64,000 nt of DNA from Wuchereria bancrofti (taxonomy: Eukaryota > Nematoda > Chromadorea > Rhabditida > Onchocercidae), in contig SSBO01000003.1 in the NCBI GenBank assembly GCA_005281725.1, positions 9,098,479 through 9,162,478 on the forward strand, read 5' to 3'. Below, piece by piece: positions 37,801-49,640 of this stretch. Below the pieces are notes generated by a model, which worked only from the letters and a program-made list of their open reading frames with translations, did not search any database and was not told the origin of the DNA. The translations under genes and the position numbers were made by a program. Within the stretch, counting starts at the first letter, position 1. Each line of letters opens with the position of its first letter.

Positions 37801-39235
37801 ATTCATTAAAATATTACTTAAATAAAAATCATAAATAAAAAAGAAAAGAAAAAAATCACATGTTAAAAACATTTCTCATTTATTTGTTTTACTTAATTCT
37901 TAAAAATAATATCATTATTTGCTATTATAATAGAATATAATAGTTTATAAAAGATTGAAGAAATTATTTCTGCTAAATAATTCATTTTCAAAAGAAAAAA
38001 AAATATCATTTCCACTATAAAATTAATGAATTATACAAAGAAAGGGAAAAAAAAGAAAGAATTTATTGAAGGAAAGGAAAGGAAAAAGAATCTTTTCTCA
38101 TTTCATTTTCTCTTTCTATTCTTTCTTCTTTTTTTTTTTTTTAGTGATAACAGCAGATGCTTTTGCACAAAAATTTTGATAGCATTAGTAAGTTAAAAAA
38201 AAAAAAGAAAGAAAAAGATAAGAGAGAACTTTTCTAGTCAGCTGCACATATTATAATAAATTCTTTAAAAGTTTTCAAAATAACATTTTTATTTCATTTT
38301 ACTCTTTTAAAAATATTTCCAATGTATTTAAAATTGCAGCATTTTATCACAGCAAATTTTTTGCGACTTTTTTTTTTCTTTAGAATAATTTGTAAAATTT
38401 ACATAATTACAGTCAATATCGATCGTAATTATATAAGAAAAAATAAATTGTTTCATAAATTTGCTACTTTTTTCTTTTCCTAAATTTCATTGAATTTCAG
38501 AAAATATACCTATGCATTTTATCATTCTTTATCTGTTAATTTTTACAAATTTGAGAAATTTAACTTCTTTTTTTTTAATTTAAGAAAACTAAATAATTAA
38601 ATAATAAATACCAATTATATAAAAAAAAACCTATAAAATATCAAATAAGGCAAAAATTCTTACAACTAAAATGAATACTTGCTTAAATCAGCCACCTGAG
38701 AAATGTTTATTGCAAAAAGATTAAAAAGTTTCGCTGTGTGATCCTGTATCACTTCATTCGTGGACTGAAAAGTGACACTAACGATTACTTTTACCTTTGC
38801 TAATCTTTCTTTTAATGCTGAGATCAGTGTTTTCTTCGTTTTGTTTTGATAGAATTTTTGAAATTATATAACTAAATGAATATCCTAAAACTACGTAATG
38901 TCACTACGTAATATCACGTTATCATTCTAAAATGTTACGTGATATTTTGAATTTTAAATTTAACGCATTCAAAAAAAAAATAGTTTTCGTCGTATGTTAA
39001 CTCTTCACGTAACACAACGACAATAACAGTATTAATGCTTTAGCTCTTTTATTTTAGTATTTTTTTTTATCTTCTTGAACAATGAAATACGAATATATTT
39101 TGTATTTTCATATATTCATTGACTTCTTAATCATAAATGTATTACAAATAATGCTAAAACATACAATAAATGAAATGATTTTGGAATATTGCATATCCAG
39201 TAATAATAGTCTTTTAAAAATTTATAGAACAAGTG

Positions 39236-39400
39236 TTATTTATTATTATTAATATTGTTTATTATTACTGCCATTATTATTATTATTTATTATTCTCATT
39301 ATTTATTTATTATTATTATCTTTACTTATTGTTACTATTATTATTGTTCATTATTATTATTATAATTATTATTACTAATTATTATATATATATATATGTT
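39236..39400. repeat. TTATTA-type microsatellite ending in (TA)n
   Basis: Imperfect TTATTATTA units, then ATATATATATATAT. Confidence 0.85.
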
Positions 39401-40619
39401 GAACTTTATTAAAAGTCAATCTTTTTCCATTTCATTACATTGTTTACAGCTTTTTGTCAATTGTATTACATATACATATGGGACAGGTATTATTCTTGCC
39501 ATTTATAAAACACTTTTTTTCCTTGCTTCTGACCATTGCTACTAATGAAATGTAATGCATTATGTCTGTTCAATTTTATTCAATTTTATCAAACATTGAA
39601 TATTTTCCAATTCTTATGTTGCACAAATTTTACTAATCTATTATTTCTTTATTTTCTCTGCTTGTACTATAGCTTTCTAAAAGTCCTTAAAATCCATATC
39701 ACAACATCCAATCCACGAAAAGCAAAAGCCACCCCATAAACATCCACCCCAACTCTACTTCAAATACATCGTGCCATGGGGTCAGCCGGTTCAGTGCACA
39801 TTTCGTCGCATGTTATGCTATTATAGTAACATCCGGATGTATATATATAATTACCCTGTCCTTTTTTTTCTTTTAATATTTTGATGTAATTAAATTATTT
39901 CTCCATTTTTCATCTTTAGTTAAATTATGCAGATTTCTTCGAAAAACATGAAAAAAGTAAAGGAATGTTTACGATTAAAATAAAAAGTAAAAGAAGAAAT
40001 GAGTGGTATAAAAGTATAAAAGATAAAATAGCAAGAGATAATGATTTGCATGAATAATAATTCAATATTAAAGTTGAATCATTTATGGTGAATCATTATT
40101 AACAATGCCTACCACCTATGAAAAAAATTGAATCATTTGTGGATTTGAATATCTTCTAATTCGTTCTCTGTTTAGTTCTAGTTTGAATATTATGTTCTAA
40201 GGTTATTTTCATTCAATTCAAATTCAAGGTAGAAATAAAAAAGATAGTGCGGTTTATTCATTGATATTGTGAACAGAATGAAGAGGATGAAAATTTTATG
40301 AGAGAGGGTCTGCTTTTTTTATTAAAATAATCGAATTGGTGTATAATCAAATAATAATTCGTATTATTACGCCATTATATCCGAATTATTCAGTTAATTC
40401 GGATTAGTTGAAGTGTAACGTTTGTTGCATTTTCATCAATATAATGATGATTTTGCTTCAAATTATTGATTATTCATATTGTTTCGTTTTTCATAAATTT
40501 TCATACCATTTTTGTCTTTAATCGAAATTTAATTTCAGAAGCATCGAAAGCAAAATAATTTTTTCTTTTGCTTAATTTCATATTTTATCAAGATATATAA
40601 ATGAAAGGATATAGGATTC

Positions 40620-43600
40620 ATGGATGAAAATCAGACACAATGTTGTTCATATTCACGAAATAGCAATTATTTGTCGTATAATAAACGAATAGTTTTTGTA
40701 CGACGACCAGGTAAATTTCCTTTTAATGACTAATAAAATAACATATCCTGATCAAAACACGATTAATACAATACACAGAGAAAAGCAGATAAAGAGATTT
40801 TAAATACTACTTGGTTAAATGTTAAATCCTGAAAATGCTTTTTTTTGTGTAAATTGTTCCAATAAAAAATTTTCATTCATTTTATGTATTCCAGGAGCAA
40901 ATAATTTTCCATCCGCGGATTGCTTTCGATGCGAAGATTGTCTTGCACCAAATCGATTAGATGTTGGAAATGGACAATGTATTGTGCGGACATTGTTTCT
41001 TTCAGTAGATCCAGCACAGGTCTCTTAATCTTTCTCAGATTTACATTTTAAATAAACCTAACACAAAAAAAAAATAAATAAATAAAAATTTAACTATCCT
41101 AAATAGGCATTTGTTATGGGATGAGCTTAGAATAATAAGGATGTAAATGTGGATTTCTTTTAAAGTGTTACTATAATTCAAGTGGATTTTGAAATTCTCT
41201 GTTTAAGTTATTATTTTCAATTCTGCTCAGTTTTTAGCGGTGCCGGATGAACAAATCAACAGGCGTTGATTACTTAGCACCGTATGAAATAGGCGAATTA
41301 GTTGACGGTTTGGAAGGAATTGGAATTATCGAAATGGTATCACCAAAGTATGTTTTTGCTCTGTTTTTCAGTGATTACACTATCAATAGATCAGAGATGT
41401 AGGTTTCAAACTGTATTCAGCTTTAGAATTGTTTGTTATTTTATTTATTATAGATTTTTATGTATCCTATCTTATCCAATCTTATAAAATCTTATTTATT
41501 CCATTTGAAAATAAACAGCCGATCTGCAAATTTTAAACTGAATCATGGAGTAAATGTAAGGTTCTAAATACACGATGAAATTCGTTTGTTATATCAAAAT
41601 ATGGAACCATATTTTCTTATTATGATAATTTTAGTAGTGCTTTCAAAGTTGGAGATTTGGTAACAAGTATTGGACGATTATGGCCATGGAGTAGGCTTTT
41701 TGTTGCGGATCAAGTTGATCTCGTAAGGGTAAGTGATTGATCTGTATTCAAATTTTTGAAATTTATTTAAAATTCTGAAATTTAAAGTTCTCTGTCTTCA
41801 TCTAATTCATTTGTTTGTTCAAACTGTTTGTACATATGGTCACATTTATATCTGACAATTGAAGTACCTTTCAACTTCCTTGTTTAAATACTTTCGCAGT
41901 ACCTGGTAAAGTAAGAGAGAATATGACAGCATTATTTGTTTGTTTTGCTGTGAAAAGAAGAAAAAAAAACAGCTATAATATTTGTTCTGGCTGTGCAGTA
42001 GATTCTTCGTCAAAAATTTTTTAATTATTTCCTGAAAAATCTAACACTATAAGAAATCTAAGCAACTACTTATGGGATCGAAATAGTAATAGTTTAGGTT
42101 TTCTTACTGAACTAAATTTGTTGTGATTCGGAATATTTAGGAAATTTGCAGGTTACTTTACCACCTGGTTTTTCCCCATCAATTATACTGAGCTGTGTGG
42201 GTTTGTCTGGTTTAACAGCTCTGCTTGGTATTCAAAAAAAAGCTGAAATTGATCGAACACGGCCGCAAACATTTGTCGTTTCCGGTGCAGCCGGTTCATG
42301 TGGTTCATTAGCTGGACAGGTTTATCCATTTTATTTAGTTTTTTTTTTTCCCATGGTGAATATTCACTGTTGTCTTACTGACAGCTTAGCCCGGAAGAGA
42401 CAGAGAGAGATTACAACAGTTGGTTAGTTGATGGCATGATAAGCGTCTTTCAGAGGTTGATATTCGTCTATTTCCGTATGGCCAAGAACAGTGCCATTGG
42501 GACGGAATGCGTTGCAATGGATATTGTTTTGGTTCATTGATCAAATTGTTTCATTGGGATTTTAATCCATATTGTATGATATAATTCATTATATTTTTTC
42601 GTTTCTTTTTTTTTTGTGGTGTTAAGTTAAGAAAGATTTTACATTTTATAAAATGCTGTTATAGATTGCACGTTTATATGGTTGTACGAAAGTGATTGGT
42701 ATTTGTGGTTCGGATCAAAAATGTGCTGTGTTATTGAATGAATGGGGTTTCAATGGTGCGATAAATTATAAACAGGAATCTGTTGTTGATCGTTTACATA
42801 AGCTTGCCCCGGAAGGTGTTGACATATATTTTGATAATGTTGGTGGCTTTGTGAGTGATGCTGTAATATCATTGGTAAGTCATAAATATATAAGGCTATG
42901 TCTCGCTGAATTAAATTTGATTCTTATTTCTAGTATTTTGCATGTACTTAATGCTGAATCTTTATTGCGAGTCATTTTCAACTATTCCTAGTATTACTGA
43001 TTTCGACTATTTTTAATTTTCTATTTTTAACACTAAACAAGCACAACATTAATTCAACATCGGTATTTTTTGGTTATTGGAATGTATGATATCTCTTCCC
43101 ATGTGCATTATTTAATATAGTATTTAATCCAAATTATTTAATGTATTTTTTAATCTAACTTTTTTTTGAGTCTTATTTTGGTTGGAAGTATATTTGAACA
43201 TGTTGCGATGTTCATTTTACGGTTGTTTTGTGATGTTAATCACAATGGCATGTTAGTCGCTAAGTGAAGAACCTATTAATAAAGAAAAAAGGTATTTGTG
43301 AAATCAAAAGAATTCGTACTCAAGCAAATATCCATTTTTCTTTTAAGATGAGCGAAGGTGGTCGTATTGTTTTATGTGGACAAATAGCTGTGTATAACAC
43401 TGACTTACCGAATCCACCACCTCTTCCAGAGAAAACAGCTCAAATTATCGCGGAAAGAAAAATTAAGAGGTATAATAATTATTATGAAGGATTTAAAAAA
43501 TTTTAGGTATATGTTTTTTTTTTTTTCATTTATTGAATCAATTTTCATAATTTAAATGAATTTTTGTAGAGAGAAATTCATTGTGTTGCAATACAAGGAT

Positions 43601-44114
43601 GATATCGACACATCTGTGGCACAACTTTCAGCATGGTTGCAGGAGAAAAAATTAAAGGTATGTCATTGTTTACTGTAAGGTTAAAAAAAAAGAGAGAAAA
43701 TAGATCTCTTTCGCAAATTATTTTCTGCTTTTGTTTTTGGGAAGGTTTACAGTTTTCGGTAGACTAATAGTTTTTATATCTGATAATAGCAATTATTCAT
43801 ATTTAACTGGTATTTAATATCTGTTCATAGTTCTGTACTCTTCGTTAGTATTTTTCTTACGGATTTTACGGTCCTTATTGATGCTATCATATTTATTTGG
43901 ATTCTCTGATCATATTGGTAGTATTGTTGTTATTTATAGCCAAATCTATTCTAAAAAGAAATAGCTATCATCTTTTATTTTTATTAATGAAATAAATTTG
44001 TTACAGAGTAGAGAAACAGTATATGAAGGTTTGGAACGAGCACCGGAAGCAGTTGTAGATCTTTTAAATGGTTGTAATATCGGTAAAATGATTGTCAAAG
44101 TGGATGATTCATAA
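40620..44114 (+). CDS. PTGR2: prostaglandin reductase 2-like NADP-dependent oxidoreductase
   Basis: Nine exons join in phase: 40620-40710, 40895-41019, 41238-41347, 41635-41728, 42152-42319, 42665-42874, 43348-43469, 43570-43657 and 44007-44114, giving 371 residues (vertebrate PTGR2 is about 350). It is a zinc-independent medium-chain dehydrogenase/reductase. Supporting segments are LFLSVDPAQRCRMN then STGVDYLAPYEIGELVDG in the catalytic domain; the nucleotide-binding loop VVSGAAGSCGSLAG (about residues 182-195); VIGICGSDQKC; GVDIYFDNVGG; ILCGQIAVYN-type ending (IVLCGQIAVYNTDLPNPPPL); and the C-terminal GCNIGKMIVKV. Family members reduce the 13,14 double bond of 15-keto-prostaglandins and related enones with NADPH in the cytosol; the worm substrate is not shown by sequence. 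The exon 1 extension is rich in Asn, Ser and Tyr. RPC9 follows on the same strand about 1.4 kb downstream. Confidence 0.93.
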
Positions 44115-45556
44115 CTGTTAACAGTACAGTAAATTTTACATCACTTTTTTTTTCTTGTTTTCTGTTTTGTTATGTTCATTTTGTTCATTCTTTGTCATTT
44201 ATTTTTCATCGATAGTTTATAATGAAGTTATGGTTTTACATAACCTCAATAGTACGAGTTATTTAGTACAAATATTGTTGTTATTATCTTTGTAAAGTAG
44301 CTCAGTGACAATTATATTATAATTAAACTGATTTCTTAGGTATTAAAGTGTCTCCTGATCTTGTCTTTGCAGATTTATTTCAGTTTATTTTATTTAAATT
44401 TTCAAATACATCAGAAAATTTATTTCGGCTATATACTGTTTTTGTTTCGAATTTCTGTTTCCAAGAGAATTAAGTATTACCAATATGCCAAGCTACTATG
44501 CTAGATGGTATCAAGACAGAACAACTCCGATGAGTTGCATATCGATTTAAGCTCATTTAGCATAATTTAGTTCCAGGATTGTATGTGCACTATTTTAGAT
44601 TTGTGCTGCTTTGTTTAGAAACGAATTTATTTAACTTTAAGTTAGTATATTCTCGGTTTGTTTAAAGCTTAAGATTTCTAATCCACTTATATTTCTGTAA
44701 ATCAGTGACTTCACTGAATTACCAATTTTCTTTTAATGCTACTAATTTTCCGTTTCATTCTTTGTTTATTAGTAGTCAGTTTGAAGTTTTAATTCACTTA
44801 AAGGCAAGAAACTTTATCTAATCTTTACATGTTAGAAGTATAAATTTATTGTTAGCTTTACATTTGTACAATATGTTACATCTCTAGTAACAATATATTT
44901 CCATTTCAATTTTTTCTTTTTATCGCTATATGGTGTTCTGTTTTATCATTCATTCTTCCTTTAATTCTCTTAAGTGCTATAAAATTGTTTATTTGTCTGT
45001 CTTATATACTCTTAATAGGTATTAATTTAGTACCAAATTAGATAGGATTCGAGCAATCAAATAGCAATAAGCATAATTCCTGTTTTAAGTAGATAACAGT
45101 TTTGTGAAGTTTATTTTGCAGACTTGGGACAAATTGTTCTTTGCACTGAAGTGATTTTTAGTGAAATTTTAATGGTCATGTTTTGCTATACTGATTATGT
45201 CTTATCAGATATCAAATATTGCATTTCATTGTTAATCACTGCGTAAATAATTATATAGTTATTTCTTGCTCGCTGTTTAACTGTTTCTATATTCTGATCA
45301 TTTATATTATTTAGTATAAATTTATAAACAGATGATCAAAGTTCCACTTGCATTGACAAAGGATGCATGTCATTATACCTTAACATGCACAGTGCAGAAT
45401 TTTTGAAATATTCCGCTCTATTGAGCTGATTTCATTTTACACATAAAGCTGTAATCAGGATTAGTAATTAGCAAATTACTTTTCCTTCTCAGACTGCATT
45501 ATGTTATAAATCAATTTCCATTTTTCAGGTGGAGTGTGTTTTTCCTGTTCGTAGTT
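44115..45556 (+). other. spacer between PTGR2-like and RPC9 genes
   Basis: No coding exon was found. An acceptor-type TTTTTCAG ends at 45528, 28 bases before the RPC9 ATG. Either the spacer is an intercistronic region of a two-gene operon with a long 3' UTR, or it holds an RPC9 promoter. Confidence 0.5.
45521..45528 (+). promoter_or_regulatory. probable trans-splice acceptor of RPC9
   Basis: TTTTTCAG lies 28 bases upstream of the start codon with no coding exon before it, consistent with spliced-leader addition. Confidence 0.45.
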
Positions 45557-46771
45557 ATGGAAATTCTAGATCCACGACATACAATAATTACAAATGCTGA
45601 AGTATTCCGTTTGCTGCAGAGTAGGCGCAAACAGCAAAATGAACTTCCAAAAGATCAACGACCAAAGACTATTGGAACAGTTATATATGAGGTATGTTTC
45701 CTTTTACTTATCTAATACTATTCTATTATTAATATATGAAGTTTTTTTTTATGCTACAAATAAGCTAAATTAATGTCCTGAACAATTATGTTAGAAAATT
45801 GCTATGATTGGCTGTTTGTCCTTATCACTAATTTCTGTCGAAATATTTTGACCTATTTTTTTTCCAGTAAATTGGCTTGTGAACATTTGAATAAATTAAT
45901 TATAAAGATTAAAGTTGTTATTGTAGACATGCAAATATTTGCAAGAAACACCAGCTGTTACGCAAAGAAATGCAGATATTGAAAAATTTATTCAAGCAGT
46001 AACTCCGTTCAAAGTATGTCTTATTTATTTACGTGAAAAGAAGTAGCAGTTATAATTTCATCGTTTATTTCTATCATACCCATTAATTCAATTGTTAGTT
46101 TTTTAACCTCTCAAATATCCTATTTTAATGTATACATCAAAAGTATACAAGTTTCAAGGTGATATTTTAGATTCACTAATATTCTCTTGCCAAAACTTTT
46201 TACATGCGTCAGTTCACTACATTTACTGAAAACTCTGTTTTTGACTTTGATAATTTCTTTACAGCTGACCGCGGTAGAGATCTTACAGCTCATAAATTTG
46301 CGACCTGTAACTGCTATAGAGGTGAAAATTTTTCACAATTTTTTTTTTTTCAAGATTAAGTTCGTTTAAATAAGTCTTTTGGAATAAATGAAATAATTTG
46401 ATAATTGCTAGTATGAATCTCAGTCCAGAAAAACCGTTAGAGAAAACTAGCTTCGATTATTATTAGCCGTCTGTTTTTGTTTTTCTGGTGTTATTTTAAT
46501 TGTAACAGTTCTTCTGGTGTTATTTTAATTGTCTCAGATTCAACTAATAGTGGAAGAATGTGAAGAACGATTAAACGAAGAACAAATCGAATCTTTAATT
46601 GCTGTAAGTTTCATATTTCTATTGTTGATTTTTAATAAGTTGAATGAGAAAGATAAGGAATACACATATATGTGAAGAAAAAAAAATATTTTTTAGATAA
46701 TTCAAGAAAATTTGCCGGAACCATTATCTGATGATTCTAAAGTGAGCACTACCAATGAAAAGGAAAATTGA
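45557..46771 (+). CDS. CRCP: DNA-directed RNA polymerase III subunit RPC9 (CRCP)
   Basis: Five exons join in phase: 45557-45691, 45927-46013, 46265-46321, 46538-46603 and 46697-46771, giving 139 residues (human CRCP is 148). The diagnostic HRDC-like core is present: LTAVEILQLINLRPVTAIEI followed by QLIVEECEERLNEEQIESL, which parallels the human segment around LNHRPVTAVEIQLMVEESEERL. The N-terminal half (TNAEVFRLLQS, then TCKYLQETPA) is less conserved, as expected. RPC9 pairs with RPC8 to form the stalk of RNA polymerase III, which makes tRNA, 5S and other small RNAs; in vertebrates the same protein was also named as a CGRP-receptor component. The last coding bases give an acidic-to-polar tail. 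The gene converges on the minus-strand pseudo-Rho gene, with about 420 bases between stops. Confidence 0.93.
46480..46537 (+). repeat. tandem duplication of an intron 3' end
   Basis: TTCTGGTGTTATTTTAATTG occurs twice, 26-27 bases apart. The first copy ends GTAACAG and the second GTCTCAG, the latter being the acceptor of RPC9 exon 4. Both copies therefore end in a potential AG acceptor. Confidence 0.85.
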
Positions 46772-47194
46772 TAACAAAATCGTGAAATTTCAAATTAAAT
46801 GAATGAGATTTAAATGGAAATCCAGAGAGAGAGAGAGAGAGAAAAAAAAAGAACATTTGTACATGTGTTCGCATAACGGGTACAAGTCGATGAATTGGAG
46901 ACATACTTTATTATGCCAAATAAAGGATCAAATTTTATTCAAAAAGGTTGCTATCTTGTTGCCTTTCCTCTACAATTATAGATAGTTTACTCAATGATTT
47001 ACCTCTTTGTTGTCATCATTCTAAATAAAACTTACGATTTTGTAAGTTATTTATATGTGTCGCTTGATCATATGATATGAATGTTTTAACAATAATTTCT
47101 AGCTTTTATTTGTTATAGCTTATGTAAATATATGCATTGATAAATTTCTGATCTTACTAATACATTTTAATTGTCGCTGTTAACTTTTAGCTCT
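46772..47194. other. convergent 3' ends of RPC9 and pseudo-Rho
   Basis: About 420 bases hold both 3' UTRs. Polyadenylation-like AATAAA appears on the plus strand near 47025. A GA microsatellite lies at 46825-46843. No gene. Confidence 0.6.
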
Positions 47195-49640
47195 TCACAT
47201 AATTCCACAAGCATCTTTTGGTCGTGGCCTTCCAACACGATTTCGAGTCAAACAAATTTTTGATTGCTGCGAAGATATAATTGCAGCTAAAACATCGTTG
47301 AATAAATCTTCAATTCCTTCCTGGAAAGATTTAAATATTAGTTTGATTTCTGCAAAAGTTAGTCAGAATGGAACGTTCCACTTCTTTTTTTCAGTTTGAT
47401 TTTCAAAAAAAAAAAGAAAAATGGAAAAATTTCTGTTTTCATCTATTTGCTTGAACTTGGATTTCAAACAATTTAAATTTCCGATGTGAGGAAAAATACA
47501 GTTTAAAAAAAAAGATTGGATTTTTTTATACGTAGATTGGATTTTAAAAAAGATTGGATTTTTTTATACGTAGGTTTTAGTGGACACTTCACAGTAAGAG
47601 GAAGCTTTCAGTTCCGTAGCTAAACTTTGGCCGATTTTTGTTGTAATTAAGCTTTGAAATGTTCGCGGATCTTTGTTATCCGTTCTAAAAAGCACAATAT
47701 TTTCCTTTAACATAACAAATCTGTTTATAATTTCAATGAAAATAAGATGAAAAAAAAGGCAAATAATTACTTTTTAAATTGATTTCTTGGTTTATATGGT
47801 GGCTTTGTTGTTGTGTCTGAAGCAAAGTGGAAGATGAATTGGGTAAATTTCTGATTAAATTTGCTTAAGAAAAATCTTGTAAGTGTTGGAAGGGACTTAC
47901 CAACTTCAATATCACCAAGTTGTTTTCGAAATAGCAATTGACGGACATCACGTGGTAGTCGTGCTTCGATACCTGTTGCGCAAATAATAAACGGTGTATT
48001 ACGATAGAGACATCTAACAGTTGGAACCCACTAAATGCATGAAAAAAGTTTGAAATCTGTTAAAGGTGCAAATATAATTTTTAAGAAAAATGTAATTTTG
48101 GTATTTTTTGGTATATTTTCTGAAGTTTATTCATCAATTTGTCAATTAATGATATCCTAAAATGCTATCAAATTAATGCTAACCAATTAATGCTATCCTA
48201 AAATGCTACCAAATTATCAGTTAATGCTATCCTAAAATCCTATCAAATTATCAATTAATGCTATCCTAAAATGCTATCAAATTAATGCTATCCTAAAATT
48301 ATATCAAATTATCATCAATTAATGCTATCCCTAAAATGCTTTAAATTTATTAGCAAAATTACAGTGAATTACAGAAAAATTACAGTAAATCAATTACCAT
48401 TTGATGAATGCTTTCAAATTGTCGCAAGCTACTGATATGATAAAAAATAATGATAGCATCCAGATGACTACAACGGATCATCAATGGAATTCGTTTAAAA
48501 TCAGCAATTCGTTCAGCACACATTAATTCAAGCTAGAATTACAACAAAATACATTTCAGAATCTAACCAATCTGATTGATCATCATTATTCATTTATTAT
48601 TTTATTTTAAAGTCTAAACTAAATTTCATGATAAGATTTTAAAAAAAGCAAAAGAAAATGTTGAATTTTAAGGCTTCAATTCATTCAATAAAATGAATTC
48701 TCCTTAAATGAATAATTATTTTAACTATAAACTGAATATTAAATTGCTTAAATGAATTTTAGAGAAAAACTTTTTATTGTTAAAATTTCAAATTTTGAAT
48801 TTAATTACTCTGCATTGATAAAACATCATTTATGAGCTTATTGCAAATTAGATTATTTCAGGTGTTACACTTATTTACCTGAAATCCCTGAACAGTGACA
48901 ACATTTGAATCGAGTACATCAATTCGTTCAGATTTATTGCCTTTCTAGAATTTTAATCTTTAATTATTATCAAAAAAGTAAATCATTAACTTTTAAAATC
49001 TTAAAATTTGAAAAAAAAAGAAAACTAAAAAAAAAAGAAAGCTAAAAATAAATTAATTACTTTTTATTTATTTACTTAATCACAAACCAATGCTTTCTCA
49101 GCTTTAAGCTGATTGTTTCGATTTGACATTAATTGAACATAAGCTCGACGAACATTATTTTTCTCTGAACCAGCTTCACCAACTAAGGCAACACGAAAAT
49201 ATGTCAAATTGCTTGATTTATCTGCTTAAAAGGTTTTTTTTTTTTTTTAAATTCTAAAATTAAAGTTTTTTTTTTTAAATTCTAGAATTTTTGAACAAAT
49301 TCTGCATTTGAGTTTTTTTTTTTTTAAATTCTAAAATTTTTGAAATTTGATGCAAAGAACTAATTCAACTAAGAGAAGCTGAATTCAGCTCACAATGAAG
49401 ACTAAAAGTTGGTTAAATTCATTGCCAACTTTAAATAATTTAAACCAAATGTAAATTAATAATATTCGATGTGTCTAAATTTTGCATATATAAAACTATG
49501 AGCAATTAATAATTTAAAATGTTGCAAATATTACTTTTAAAATCTATTTCTGGCGAAAATTTCTCAAAAGATCGTTCTTCTGATGATGCAACTTTGATTT
49601 TTGGCTTTAATGATGAACGATTGGATGATACGAAATCCAT
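47195..49640 (-). CDS. degenerate Rho-family small GTPase (pseudo-GTPase) with CAAX-like end
   Basis: Eight exons join in phase: 49640-49535, 49221-49088, 48944-48879, 48532-48398, 48030-47901, 47816-47771, 47684-47570 and 47320-47195, giving 285 residues. The Rho fold is recognisable from FRVALVGEAG (beta 1), DAIIIFYHISSLRQFESI (beta 4 region), WVPTVRCLYRNTPFIICATG (Rho-type W-x-P-x-V-R before beta 5), and SLATELKASSYCEVSTKT with GIEDLFNDVLAAI (beta 6 and last helix). The nucleotide-binding motifs are eroded: P-loop GEAGSEKN (50-57) instead of GxxxxGK(S/T); CAER (107-110) where WDTAG is expected; ATGIE (165-169) where TKxD is expected. The protein ends RNRVGRPRPKDACGIM, a basic stretch plus CGIM, a prenylation-type box. 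A 35-residue extension precedes the fold. The start is the first ATG after an acceptor (49695); the upstream frame is closed. Likely a membrane-anchored Rho-like scaffold that does not hydrolyse GTP; role inferred. Confidence 0.8.
48140..48340. repeat. TAATGCTATCCTAAAATGCTATCAAATT repeats
   Basis: About six imperfect copies of a 27-44 base unit with the core AATGCTATCCTAAAATGC lie within the intron between exons 4 and 5 of the pseudo-Rho gene. Confidence 0.85.

Larger units (their letters stand above)
33777..40619. other. gene-poor AT-rich spacer
   Basis: Contains the 31-base tandem repeat at 34417-34633, a CT microsatellite at about 34760-34806, and AAT/ATT microsatellites near 35195-35255 and 39236-39400. 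A less AT-rich stretch at 39715-39850 (CCACCCCAACTC, then GCCATGGGGTCAGCCGGTTC) carries no exon chain and may be upstream regulatory sequence for the reductase gene. Nothing else was supported. Confidence 0.55.

Noticed and set aside
39536..39739. 67-codon plus-strand open frame upstream of the PTGR2-like gene
   Set aside because: Composition is Phe/Leu/Cys noise in AT-rich DNA and no donor links it to the reductase exons.
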